The notes under the pieces are model-generated. The model searched no databases and was not told the DNA's origin. It saw only the letters and a list, made by a program, of their open reading frames with translations. Below, in pieces: positions 1 to 7,544 of a stretch of 64,000 bases of DNA (positions are counted from its first letter, which is position 1; each line of letters opens with the position of its first letter). A program made the position numbers and the translations under genes. Source of the stretch: Thiohalocapsa sp. (GTDB taxonomy: Bacteria; Pseudomonadota; Gammaproteobacteria; Chromatiales; Chromatiaceae); the NCBI GenBank assembly GCA_021736785.1, contig JAIPFF010000004.1:62001-126000 (forward strand), in the 5' to 3' direction.

Positions 1-981
1 CTTGACCTCCCACAACTCGCCGAAGAAGCGCATCTGATCGATCCATGCGCCGGTTACTGCGTGGCGAAGTTGCACCACGCCTTGCCCTGTAGGAGTTCTA
101 AACAGCACCACGACGGCAGGGTTGCCCGCTCCCAACTCGACGCCAGCCAAGCCGATCGGCATGTTGTCCGGGGACTTGAAGGTGATCTCGTTAACGAACT
201 GCTTGGTCACGCTGTCCTTGATGATGACGGAGGCCGTATCGTCTGAGTGCACCTGCATCGCCGCGAGTTCGGGCCCGCCTGCGCTATTGATGTCGGGGAG
301 GCTTGCGACGCCCCTGTAAGCGTCGGATCCGATTTCGTCGGTAACCTGCACATAGTCGAACCGCGCCTCTGATTCCCATACTGCACCCAGCCCGATCCCC
401 CCGGTCAACAAGGGTTCCGGGTCGATGATATCTACGATCTCAACTCCATCGACCCACAGTTGGATCCTGGGCCCATGGACACCAATCTTGACTTCCCAGG
501 TGCTACTCGTTGCGGGAATGCCGTCGCGCGAGTAGAGAATTTCGCCTGCCGAGCCACGGTGGCGCCATAGATAGATCGACGCTCCCACATCTCTCTGCGG
601 TCCAAAGATGCTTACCCGATAGTGGTCCCCCCAGGAGCCGGCGGAGGGAGCCGGGTAGACGCCGCTGCAGCGGAAGGCTATATGGACATTCTCGACCTGT
701 CCGCCCATGCTCAATAGACCATCAGCCCTAACTCTGAGCGTGTAGTCGGTCCAGGTAGCATCGCCATCATGGGCGATAGCGAGGGAATTCCGCGGCGATC
801 CGGAACTTCGAGAGTGCATCCATCCATTGTCGATCCACTGCGACGGCAGTAGCGAAGTCCACTCGCTCGACAAAACCGGACCGTCGAACTGATCCTCAAA
901 GAGAACGGTTTCGGCATTTGCATTGCTGATCGCAAATGCCAGTATCAACAGAGTTGCATGTCCAATCCATCTTGTGTTCAT
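1..981 (-). CDS. Secreted lectin-like (LamG/concanavalin-type) protein, C-terminus cut by window edge
   Basis: The frame is open from an ATG at 981 to the left edge (327 codons), so the C-terminus is missing. GAGGAG lies just before the ATG. Residues 1-22 form a short Sec signal peptide ending near ANA. The next roughly 180 residues are rich in Trp, Gly and beta-strand-like stretches, with FEDQFDGPVLSSEW early and WEVKIGVHGPRIQLWVDG later. This is typical of LamG/concanavalin A-like domains that bind carbohydrate, and it makes a carbohydrate-related role outside the cytoplasm likely. After about residue 210 come two copies of a roughly 45-residue module (PELAAMQVHSDDTASVIIKD, then a weaker copy starting GNPAVVVLFRTPTGQG) that may be propeller-like or Ig-like. 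A broken paralogue lies directly upstream. The substrate is unknown; the fold assignment is from pattern only. Confidence 0.7.
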   Translation of the reverse strand, partial: MNTRWIGHATLLILAFAISNANAETVLFEDQFDGPVLSSEWTSLLPSQWIDNGWMHSRSSGSPRNSLAIAHDGDATWTDYTLRVRADGLLSMGGQVENVHIAFRCSGVYPAPSAGSWGDHYRVSIFGPQRDVGASIYLWRHRGSAGEILYSRDGIPATSSTWEVKIGVHGPRIQLWVDGVEIVDIIDPEPLLTGGIGLGAVWESEARFDYVQVTDEIGSDAYRGVASLPDINSAGGPELAAMQVHSDDTASVIIKDSVTKQFVNEITFKSPDNMPIGLAGVELGAGNPAVVVLFRTPTGQGVVQLRHAVTGAWIDQMRFFGELWEVK

Positions 982-1063
982 CGTTGACTCCTCGGGCGCA
1001 CTGCCCGGTTCAACCGCCCGGAGCCAATGCGACTCTTTACTTGCGGACGGCGAAGGTAGGACC

Positions 1064-1377
1064 TCACTCCACCGGCAACTCGATCCAGTTGAGCGGCTGC
1101 TCTGTGTCCGCGTCTTTGATCTGTAGCGCCGCCCGCGTACCGTCATCAAGTTCCGCAAGCACCGCGATCTCGGACACGCCGTCCATCACCCGTCTTCTAC
1201 AAACTGACTTGGTTGCTCGGTTGTCCACTCCGAACGTAAAACCGGTTTCTCGAAATCGTCTTCGAACAAGGTATGAGCAAAAAGATCGCTCGAAACCGTG
1301 GAAGCTACCAGCAGCCAAAACGGGAGGAGCAATAAAGAAAATCGCCCGGACATAGAGAGCAATTCGTTAGTTGTCAT
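1064..1377 (-). pseudogene. Internally deleted, frameshifted paralogue of the lectin-like protein
   Basis: Two short frames on the minus strand together look like the two ends of the neighbouring secreted protein. The 5' frame (1377 down to about 1189) encodes a signal peptide and then LFEDDFEKPVLRSEW, closely matching FEDQFDGPVLSSEW next door, and stops after QFVEDG. The second frame (about 1200 down to 1064) encodes SEIAVLAELDDGTRAALQIK and a few more residues, matching the C-terminal module PELAAMQVHSDDTASVIIKD of the neighbour. About 200 residues that should lie between are missing and the frame changes at the join. It is best read as a tandem duplicate that suffered an internal deletion. 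A functional 63-residue secreted peptide is possible but less likely. Confidence 0.65.
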
Positions 1378-1678
1378 TGGAGCCTCTTGCGGATCTTACG
1401 ACCCAGTGATCGTGGGGATGCCGCCGCTTCAAAGGGCACCGAGAACACCTCCGCGCCCTAGCCAAGACTAGATCCTACTGAAAGTATCGGACACGCCCGA
1501 CGATGCGACGGTAGCGAGATCAGCAGTGCGGGAAGTTTCCGTGACCTGCATCAGCTCTTCGAGAGTTCGGCGCGATGGGGGAAAGTAAGCGCGCGCCGCG
1601 GCGTCGGGCGGCTCCGGTATGCGACGGCTAGGCGTGGGTGCGTAGGGAGTGCGAGGGATGGCGGTGAAAGCCCCGGGC

Positions 1679-1703
1679 AAAAAAGCCCGCGGTGAAGCGG
1701 GCT
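1679..1703 (-). terminator. Rho-independent terminator on the minus strand
   Basis: On the minus strand the sequence reads AGCCCGC-TTCACC-GCGGGCT followed by TTTTT, a 7-bp stem with a 6-nt loop and a T tract. The only intact upstream minus-strand gene is the alkaline phosphatase ending 640 nt away, so the terminator may belong to that long transcript or to the decayed gene at 1830-1961. The stretches 1378-1678 and 1704-1829 contain no gene I can support. Confidence 0.7.
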
Positions 1704-1829
1704 AGGAGAGCACGGACATGCACAGGTGCCGGCGACGCCGGGACCGGCCGGCGCGGCTACGAGGGTCCCCGGCGAGTGCAGCACGCCCGATACCGCCAGG
1801 ACACAAACGCGCTGCGGGACTCTTTCAAT

Positions 1830-1961
1830 TCACCATGTACTTCGGCGACGGCGAATCGTGCTCGGCGAGCAACCGACTTTGCGCGCGGCTTGGGTGACGG
1901 AGGCGCCCTTGGCCAGCTCGTTGCGTAAAGGCTATTCGGCTGCGAGTCGCAGTTGTGCCAT
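1830..1961 (-). pseudogene. Remnant of a small helix-turn-helix gene with an in-frame amber codon
   Basis: From an ATG at 1961 the minus strand reads 43 codons to a TGA at 1830, interrupted once by TAG at codon 10. The part after the TAG contains LAKGASVTQAARKVGCSPST followed by IRRRR, a clear helix-turn-helix signature of the type found in transposase, terminase small-subunit and regulator N-termini (an xxQAAxxxGxSxxTIxRR pattern). The frame ends soon after the helix-turn-helix, so the rest of the protein is gone. It is probably debris of a mobile element or phage gene. The surrounding 1962-2347 holds no other gene I can see. Confidence 0.5.
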
Positions 1962-2347
1962 TGACACGTCGGGATCGCCTATACAGTATGAAATCAAAGG
2001 GATTTTTTCGATCGTCTGCGAACGGCTCAGAACGAGCGCGAACAGGTGAGAGAGGGTTACAATATGTTGCGTAATCAGTAGTTCAGCGGTCCGAATCCGC
2101 TCATCGGCTCCATCATTTCAACGCCTTACGCGTTTTCTCCGGTGCACCGTCACCTCGCTCTGCTCTTTAAGTCACGCTGAAGGTAACGCGTCGAGCTAGC
2201 CAGCCGGCAAATGCCAAGTGAGATTTGCCTCGGAGTTCCGAAACCGGGCGGCGCGGGTGAGGCAGCACGCGATGGGCGTCACCACGTTTGCGCCCGCTCG
2301 AGGCCCGGCGGGCCGTCGGGCGGGCGTCTGTCACGGTCGATACGGGA

Positions 2348-4042
2348 TCAGTGCCGCGTGATGTCGCAATGGCGCTTCATGGCGGGCCAGTTCTTCATGT
2401 ACTGGACTGCCTGTTGGGGAATGTACATCTTCCTGACGGCCGCGGATTCGGGGGCATAGACCACCACGCCCTCCAAGGGGCACGAGAAGTCCACGGACGG
2501 CCCTTTGCGAATCAGCAGGTTCTTATTGGCCGGCAGTTCGTAGTGATCCCTGATCCGCAGCAGGGGGTTCTCCGCATCGGTCGTATCCAGCTCGACCTTT
2601 TTCCAACGGAACTTGGTCGCGGCGTCGACGAACAGCTCTCGAGTCACGTCTTTCAACTCGAAGCCGAAGGCGTCGGCGACAATATGCGCAATGTCCGTAT
2701 TGTCGAGCAGGCCGGTCGGCAGCATGTCCTCGGGTCCGTGCGCCCACAACGGGACGTCTTCGCCGGAATGCCCATGGGTGGTCCAGCCAAGCAGGGTATG
2801 TCCGGCACCGATCACCCCGGCGATGGCGTAGCTGACGGATTGCCCGTCCAGGATCTGCCGCTGAATCTCTTCAACTTCCTCCGGCGTCGGTGTGATGCCC
2901 CACCAGGTTTGAATCGCCTCGGCGATCTGACCGGCGTTCGGGTTGCTGCCGAGAATGTAGCTGAGTCCGGTGGAGGTCACTTGCATCCCCTTCAGCGGCT
3001 CGATCAGATCTTCCACCGAAGTCGCTGTATAGGGAATCGGCGAGCTATTGTTGCCGATGGCGAGCGCGCCCGTATTGTGATCGGGCGCAATCAAGACAAG
3101 GGTTTCGCCGTTCGCATCGGCAAAGTCCAGGGCGATCTCGACCGCGGCGTCGAAGGCCAGAAAATCGGTCAGCATATAGATCGGGTCGTTGGCGTGACCG
3201 GCCCAGTCGACCTGGCTGCCTTCGACCATCAGGAAGAAGCCGTCTTCGTCTTGCGCCAGCAGTTCGATCGCCTTGGCGGTCATCTCGGCGATAGAAGGCT
3301 GTTCCGGGGCGAACTGCGACCGGTCGATGTCGGCTTCCATATGACTATCGGCAAACAGGCCCCACGCCCTGCCCTTATCCAGGGTTTGCATCTCGGCCTT
3401 GGTTTCGACGAATCGATAGCCGCGCTCCAGCAGCACGCCTAGCAAGTTTTCCCCGTCGGTGCGTTTTCCTACCGGCTCCGGAATCAGGTGCCGCTTGCCG
3501 CCGCCGAACACCACGTCGACGTCCGCATAGACCATCTGCTCCATGATGTCGTTTTCCATGCCGCGGCTCTGTACATGGGAAGCGAATGAGGCGGGAGTTG
3601 CATGGGTGATGCGGCTGGTAGAGACGAGCCCGGTTGCTTTGCCGGTCAGCCTGGCACCTTCCAGCACACTGGCCATCGGTGCATAGGGCTGCCAATCCGG
3701 CGGCGGCGAGAAGGTGCTCAGCAAATTCTCCGGTCGCGGCTCCACACCCACGAAGCCGTTGCTTGTCTTATGCCCGCAAGCAAAAGCAGTACCGGCCGCG
3801 GCCGAGTCGGTAATCACCGAGTCCGCCATGGACGTGCTCACCAGTCCGCGCAGAACGCCATCCAGCGCCAACGGCTCTCCCTTGTACCAGCGAGAGAGCG
3901 TTTGGATGCTCTGCGAGCATCCGTCGGGGACCATCACGATCACATTTTTGACCGCCGCCCAGCCCGCCGACGGTGCCAGCAAAGCGACCAATAACGTCGC
4001 GTGAGCGGCACCGAGCAGACGGGGGAGCTTGTGCTTCTTCAT
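2348..4042 (-). CDS. phoA: Secreted alkaline phosphatase (PhoA family)
   Basis: This enzyme hydrolyses phosphate monoesters outside the cytoplasm. I chose the ATG at 4042 because GGAGGG precedes it and it starts a normal signal peptide (MKKHKLPRLL, a hydrophobic stretch to about residue 24, and SAGWAA as a cleavage region). The frame stays open further upstream but without signal-peptide character. Family hallmarks are visible: the metal-site Asp in IVMVPDG (D40), the phosphorylated serine in TDSAAAGTA (S80), EGSQVDWAGHAND and APDHNTGA in the middle, and THGHSGEDVPLWAHGP near residue 480. At 564 residues it is longer than the E. coli enzyme (about 470), closer to other bacterial and eukaryotic-like forms. 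It is divergent from the hydrolase gene at 4478 across a 435-nt gap holding an FNR-type box. I see no convincing Pho box. Confidence 0.93.
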   Translation of the reverse strand: MKKHKLPRLLGAAHATLLVALLAPSAGWAAVKNVIVMVPDGCSQSIQTLSRWYKGEPLALDGVLRGLVSTSMADSVITDSAAAGTAFACGHKTSNGFVGVEPRPENLLSTFSPPPDWQPYAPMASVLEGARLTGKATGLVSTSRITHATPASFASHVQSRGMENDIMEQMVYADVDVVFGGGKRHLIPEPVGKRTDGENLLGVLLERGYRFVETKAEMQTLDKGRAWGLFADSHMEADIDRSQFAPEQPSIAEMTAKAIELLAQDEDGFFLMVEGSQVDWAGHANDPIYMLTDFLAFDAAVEIALDFADANGETLVLIAPDHNTGALAIGNNSSPIPYTATSVEDLIEPLKGMQVTSTGLSYILGSNPNAGQIAEAIQTWWGITPTPEEVEEIQRQILDGQSVSYAIAGVIGAGHTLLGWTTHGHSGEDVPLWAHGPEDMLPTGLLDNTDIAHIVADAFGFELKDVTRELFVDAATKFRWKKVELDTTDAENPLLRIRDHYELPANKNLLIRKGPSVDFSCPLEGVVVYAPESAAVRKMYIPQQAVQYMKNWPAMKRHCDITRH

Positions 4043-4218
4043 CTTGAACCCTCCGGTTTCTTTACTACGTGAAGACAACAGGACGCGCAGGCTGCCCGAA
4101 TGAACGGCAAGGGCCTCGAGCAGCCGCGGCCAAGGAAACACCCTGAGAGTTACTGCTTCGTGTCCGGCGGATGAATGCCGCGCCGGTGATGACCTGTGTC
4201 AGTAAGGCGAGCCGGGGG

Positions 4219-4232
4219 TTGATGATTATCAA
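4219..4232. promoter_or_regulatory. Perfect FNR/Anr-type box
   Basis: The sequence TTGAT-GATT-ATCAA matches the full consensus TTGAT-N4-ATCAA of FNR/Anr/FixK regulators. It lies 177 nt upstream of the alkaline phosphatase start (minus) and 246 nt upstream of the hydrolase start (plus), in the 435-nt divergent gap 4043-4477, which holds nothing else I can name. Consensus and position are seen; oxygen control of either gene is inference. Confidence 0.6.
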
Positions 4233-4477
4233 TGCGCGGTGAAGGGCGATCGAAGGAGCGTTGTGTGTCGCGCGCACCGGGGAGGCAAACCCCGCGGTCT
4301 TTGCGTTGTCGGTGGCTGAACGTGCCGATGGCGGGCGGTACCCTTCTTGCTTCCTATACGAACAGCATGAAACCGGCCGTCGCGCGAGCTGCGCCGACAG
4401 TGACAACGGCGCAACACGACCGCGAGCGGTCCCCGACCATCAGGCGGCCTCATCGAGCCGCCGCCGCGGATATTCAC

Positions 4478-5194
4478 ATGATCGACATTCCTTCACGCGA
4501 GCCCCGGCCGACCGAAATACCCGTCGATGGCCTTATCGACGGCTTCCTGTTACAGCCGCAAGGCGCGCTGGGACTGGTGCTCTTCGCACACGGCCGGCGC
4601 AGCGGCAAGTACAGCCGGCGCAATCGGGCGCTGGCGGGACTGCTGAACCGCGGGCGCCTGGCAACACTGCTGCTGGATCTGCTGACGAGCGAGGAACAGG
4701 AGGCGGCTCGGGCGGCAGAGAGCTCGCACGGCGGTGCCACCGGAGACGACCCCTCGCAGAACATCGCGCTGCTGACGGAGCGACTGATCCGCACCGTGGA
4801 CTGGGCCTGCGCCGACGCGCGCACCGCCGAGCTCCCGATCGGCCTGTTCGGCGCCGGCACCGGCGCGGCGGCGGCGCTCGGAGCCGCCGCAGAGCGTGGC
4901 TCCGAGGTGCGCGCGCTGGTCTGCCGGAGCGCGCGCACGGAATTGGCCTCGGGCGCCCTGCCCCAGGTTCTGACGCCGACTTTGCTGATCGCAGCCAGCC
5001 TCGACCCGGAAGCGATCAGCATCAATCGGGAGGCGCTCGGTGCAATACCCGGCGAGGCCCGGCTCGAGATCGTCTCCGGCGCAACGCGGCTGTTCGAGGA
5101 AGCGGGCAAGCTCGACAGCGTGGGCCTCCTCGCGCGCGACTGGTTCCTGACCCATTTCGCCGGCGCGGATACGAAGAACGAGCCGCGGCACTGA
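4478..5194 (+). CDS. Alpha/beta hydrolase, dienelactone-hydrolase-like
   Basis: This 238-residue cytoplasmic protein has the start of an alpha/beta hydrolase fold: PQGALGLVLFAHGRRSGKYS matches the strand-turn (oxyanion loop) region of dienelactone-hydrolase-like proteins. LPIGLFGAGTGAAAALGAAA sits where the nucleophile elbow is expected, but the usual GxSxG serine is replaced (GAGTG). LTPTLLIAASLDPEAI matches the region carrying the acidic residue. The late His is not obvious. It may therefore be an inactive or altered hydrolase of the type often attached to phosphoribosyltransferases. The ATG at 4478 starts where family similarity begins; in-frame starts exist back to 4232 but encode low-complexity arginine-rich sequence. 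The ribosome site is weak. Confidence 0.72.
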   Translation: MIDIPSREPRPTEIPVDGLIDGFLLQPQGALGLVLFAHGRRSGKYSRRNRALAGLLNRGRLATLLLDLLTSEEQEAARAAESSHGGATGDDPSQNIALLTERLIRTVDWACADARTAELPIGLFGAGTGAAAALGAAAERGSEVRALVCRSARTELASGALPQVLTPTLLIAASLDPEAISINREALGAIPGEARLEIVSGATRLFEEAGKLDSVGLLARDWFLTHFAGADTKNEPRH

Positions 5195-5310
5195 CCCTTC
5201 GCTCGTCCCCGTGATCGGCCAGCTCGGGCGCCGGGCCACACGCACCGCCCGATCGGTAGCGATGGCAGCAACGGCGGCGACTGGCGACGCGCCGCCGGGC
5301 GATTGCGCGC

Positions 5311-5342
5311 AATGCACCGCCAATGGGTGCAAATGCACCGCC
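5311..5342. promoter_or_regulatory. Candidate operator with three TGCACC half-sites
   Basis: AATGCACCGCC occurs at 5311-5321 and again at 5332-5342, exactly 21 bp (two helical turns) apart. Between them is the inverse half-site GGTGCA (5326-5331), so TGCACC-N7-GGTGCA and GGTGCA-AA-TGCACC overlap. It lies about 200 nt upstream of the hydrogenase operon and 117 nt after the hydrolase stop, within the gap 5195-5544. The regulator is unknown. Confidence 0.4.
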
Positions 5343-5456
5343 CTCGGATTCGGGGCGAGTCTCCTCGGCCGGTCGATACCGAACCCTGACGCTGGTCTAC
5401 GCTATTAGTTAAGAGCTTTATGATCCGCCGTTGTTCGGAGGGCATTTCGAGCTGCC

Positions 5457-5479
5457 GCGGCGCCCCTGCGGGGCGCCGC
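5457..5479. other. Strong GC hairpin before the hydrogenase operon
   Basis: GCGGCGCCCC-TGC-GGGGCGCCGC is a perfect 10-bp stem with a 3-nt loop. It ends 65 nt before the first hydrogenase gene and has no T tract, so it is unlikely to be a simple terminator. It may be a leader structure in the hydrogenase mRNA or a weak terminator of the upstream hydrolase. Confidence 0.5.
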
Positions 5480-5544
5480 ATCCACGGCGCGAGCCACTTC
5501 GTCGCCGCCGCACCCGGCACGGCAAGCAGCAGGGGAGGCCCTAG

Positions 5545-6681
5545 GTGACGTCAGCCTCTTTTTTGCCTCGCGACAGGCTTCAGGCGCTGTTCGATCGGCT
5601 ACGCGAACAGGGTTACCGCTGCGTCGGCCCGCGCGTGCGCGACGGCACCGTCATTTACGACGATCTCACGGATGCCGCGAACCTACCGGTCGGCATCGGT
5701 GCCCGCCAAGCGCCGGGCAGCTATCGGCTGACCCACGAAGGCCACAGTCGCTGCTTTGCATGGGCCAACGGACCGCAGGCGCTCAAGCCGCTGCTGTTCG
5801 CCCCCCGCGAAAGCCTTTGGCGTGCGGTCCGCCACGACGACGGCCGCATGCGCTTCGAGCCGACGGCGCAGCAATCCCGGCAGCTCGCCGTTGTCGGCGT
5901 GCGCGCTTGTGACCTCGCCGCCCTCACGCTCCAGGATGCGCATTTCGCCGCCGATATCGCCGACGCGGGTTACGCGAGCCGCCGCGGCGGCCTGCTGCTG
6001 ATCGGCGTCGATTGCACGCACCCGGCGGACACTTGCTTCTGCGCGTCCACCGGCGACGGGCCGGGCATCGGCAGTGGAGCGGACATCGCACTCTCGGAGC
6101 TGGAGTCCGGCTTCTTGGTTCGCCCCAACAGCGCGGCCGGCGCCCTGCTGTGCGACGCCCTGCCCCTGCGCGACGCCTCGGACGACGAGCTGTACACCGC
6201 CGCCGCCGAGCTTGAAAGCGCCCGCAGCAAACAGCATCGGCGCCTGCCCGGGCGCAACCTGCGCGACGCGCTATTCGCGAATCTGGATCACCCCCGCTGG
6301 AACGACGTCGCCGGGCGCTGCCTTTCCTGCGGCAACTGCGTGGCCGTCTGCCCCACCTGCTTCTGCTCCACCGAGCGCGAGGAAGCCGCTTTCGACGGTA
6401 GCGAGAGCACCCGTGTGCGGCTCTGGGATAGCTGCTTTTCGGCCGAGCACAGCTATCTGCACGGACGCCTGCTGCGCCCGGATACCCGCACCCGCTATCG
6501 CCAGTGGCTCACGCACAAGCTCGGCGGCTGGCACGATCAATACGGGCGCTCCGGCTGCGTCGGCTGCGGGCGCTGCATCACCTGGTGTCCGGTCGGCATC
6601 GACATCAGCGCCGAAGCGGCGGCGATCTGCGGCGAGACGGTGGAGCCCGGCGAAGCACGCGGTACGCGGGAGGGGTCATGA
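5545..6681 (+). CDS. hydB: Group 3b [NiFe] hydrogenase iron-sulfur subunit (HydB / sulfhydrogenase beta type)
   Basis: This is the electron-transfer subunit between the NiFe module and the flavin subunit of soluble NAD(P)-linked hydrogenases, related to anaerobic sulfite reductase subunit A. The 378-residue protein has an N-terminal family domain and two ferredoxin-like [4Fe-4S] sites near the C-terminus: CLSCGNCVAVCPTCFC (about residues 259-274) and CVGCGRCITWCPVGID (about 336-351). Several extra cysteines (ACD, CTHPADTCFC) fall in the N-terminal half. The start is GTG at 5545, 7 nt after GGGGAGG. It is the first of five genes with almost no gaps; its TGA overlaps the next ATG (ATGA). Cytoplasmic, no signal peptide. 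The gene name follows the Pyrococcus system. Confidence 0.85.
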   Translation: MTSASFLPRDRLQALFDRLREQGYRCVGPRVRDGTVIYDDLTDAANLPVGIGARQAPGSYRLTHEGHSRCFAWANGPQALKPLLFAPRESLWRAVRHDDGRMRFEPTAQQSRQLAVVGVRACDLAALTLQDAHFAADIADAGYASRRGGLLLIGVDCTHPADTCFCASTGDGPGIGSGADIALSELESGFLVRPNSAAGALLCDALPLRDASDDELYTAAAELESARSKQHRRLPGRNLRDALFANLDHPRWNDVAGRCLSCGNCVAVCPTCFCSTEREEAAFDGSESTRVRLWDSCFSAEHSYLHGRLLRPDTRTRYRQWLTHKLGGWHDQYGRSGCVGCGRCITWCPVGIDISAEAAAICGETVEPGEARGTREGS

Positions 6682-7514
6682 AAGCCGCCGCCGGAGCGCC
6701 CCGTGAGGCGCAAGTGCTCTCGCGCACCGACGAGACCGCCGACATGTTCACCCTGCACCTTCGGCTCACGGATGCGCGGGCGCGGGCCGCTTATCGCTTT
6801 ACTCCCGGGCAGTTCAATATGCTCTATCTGCCCGGCATCGGCGGCGTGCCCATCTCCATCGCGTCCGACCCTGACCGGCGCGAAACCCTTGATCACACGA
6901 TCCGCGCCGTGGGCCGCGTCACCCGCGTACTGGCGCAGCTGCGGGCCGGCGACAGCGTTGGCCTGCGCGGCCCCTACGGCCGGGGCTGGCCGATGCACGA
7001 TGCCGAGGGGCAAGACCTGGTGGTGGTGACCGGCGGTCTCGGCTGCGCCCCGGTCGTGGCCGCCATCGGCTATGTCGTCGCGCGCCGCGAGCGCTTCGGC
7101 CGGCTGGCGATCCTCCAGGGCGTGAAGCACTCGGCGGATCTGATCTGGCGCGAGCGCTACGACGCCTGGGCACGGCTGCCCGATACCCGGGTGCGGCTGG
7201 CCGCCGACAAGCCGGACCACCATTGGGGCGACCACATCGGCCTGGTGACCGATCTGCTGGACGAGGTCCAGTTGCGGCCCGATCGGACCGTCGCGCTGGT
7301 CTGCGGTCCGGAGCCGATGATGCTCGCCGCCGCTGGCCGGCTGGCGCGGCTGAACGTGCCCGAGACCCGCATCTGGGTCAGCCTCGAGCGCGGCTTCCAG
7401 TGCGGTGTCGGCCACTGCGGGCACTGCCAGCTCGGCCCATACTTCGTCTGCAGGGACGGGCCGGTCTTTCGCTGGGCCGACGTCGGCTGGCTGTTGGGCA
7501 CACGCGGATTTTGA
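6678..7514 (+). CDS. hydG: Hydrogenase FAD/NAD(P)-binding subunit (HydG type)
   Basis: This 278-residue diaphorase subunit should pass electrons between FAD and NAD(P)H. It has the FNR-like layout: the FAD-binding YRFTPGQFNMLYLPG with PISIAS (about residues 35-60), then the NAD-binding VVVTGGLGCAPVVAAI (about 114-129) and VALVCGPEPMM (about 208-218), and a [2Fe-2S]-type cysteine set at the C-terminus, ERGFQCGVGHCGHCQLG followed by FVCRDGPVF. This C-terminal arrangement is typical of the HydG/AsrB family. The start at 6678 overlaps the stop of the previous gene in ATGA, indicating coupled translation. The frame is open further upstream only inside the previous gene. Equal in length to family members. 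Confidence 0.85.
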   Translation: MKAAAGAPREAQVLSRTDETADMFTLHLRLTDARARAAYRFTPGQFNMLYLPGIGGVPISIASDPDRRETLDHTIRAVGRVTRVLAQLRAGDSVGLRGPYGRGWPMHDAEGQDLVVVTGGLGCAPVVAAIGYVVARRERFGRLAILQGVKHSADLIWRERYDAWARLPDTRVRLAADKPDHHWGDHIGLVTDLLDEVQLRPDRTVALVCGPEPMMLAAAGRLARLNVPETRIWVSLERGFQCGVGHCGHCQLGPYFVCRDGPVFRWADVGWLLGTRGF

Positions 7515-7544
7515 GAAGCGCCGCCACCGGAGTGCAAACCGATC

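Noticed and set aside
1468-2049. Several open frames of 70-107 codons on both strands
   Set aside because: Arg/Pro/Ala-rich compositions, no ribosome sites and mutual overlap; only the helix-turn-helix remnant has family character.
4043-4240. Possible Pho box upstream of the alkaline phosphatase
   Set aside because: Only scattered CTGTGTCA-like pieces were seen, without the 11-bp direct repeat spacing.
4261-5214. A 317-codon frame overlapping the hydrolase
   Set aside because: It is a shifted-frame shadow rich in Arg and Gly; the hydrolase frame has fold motifs.
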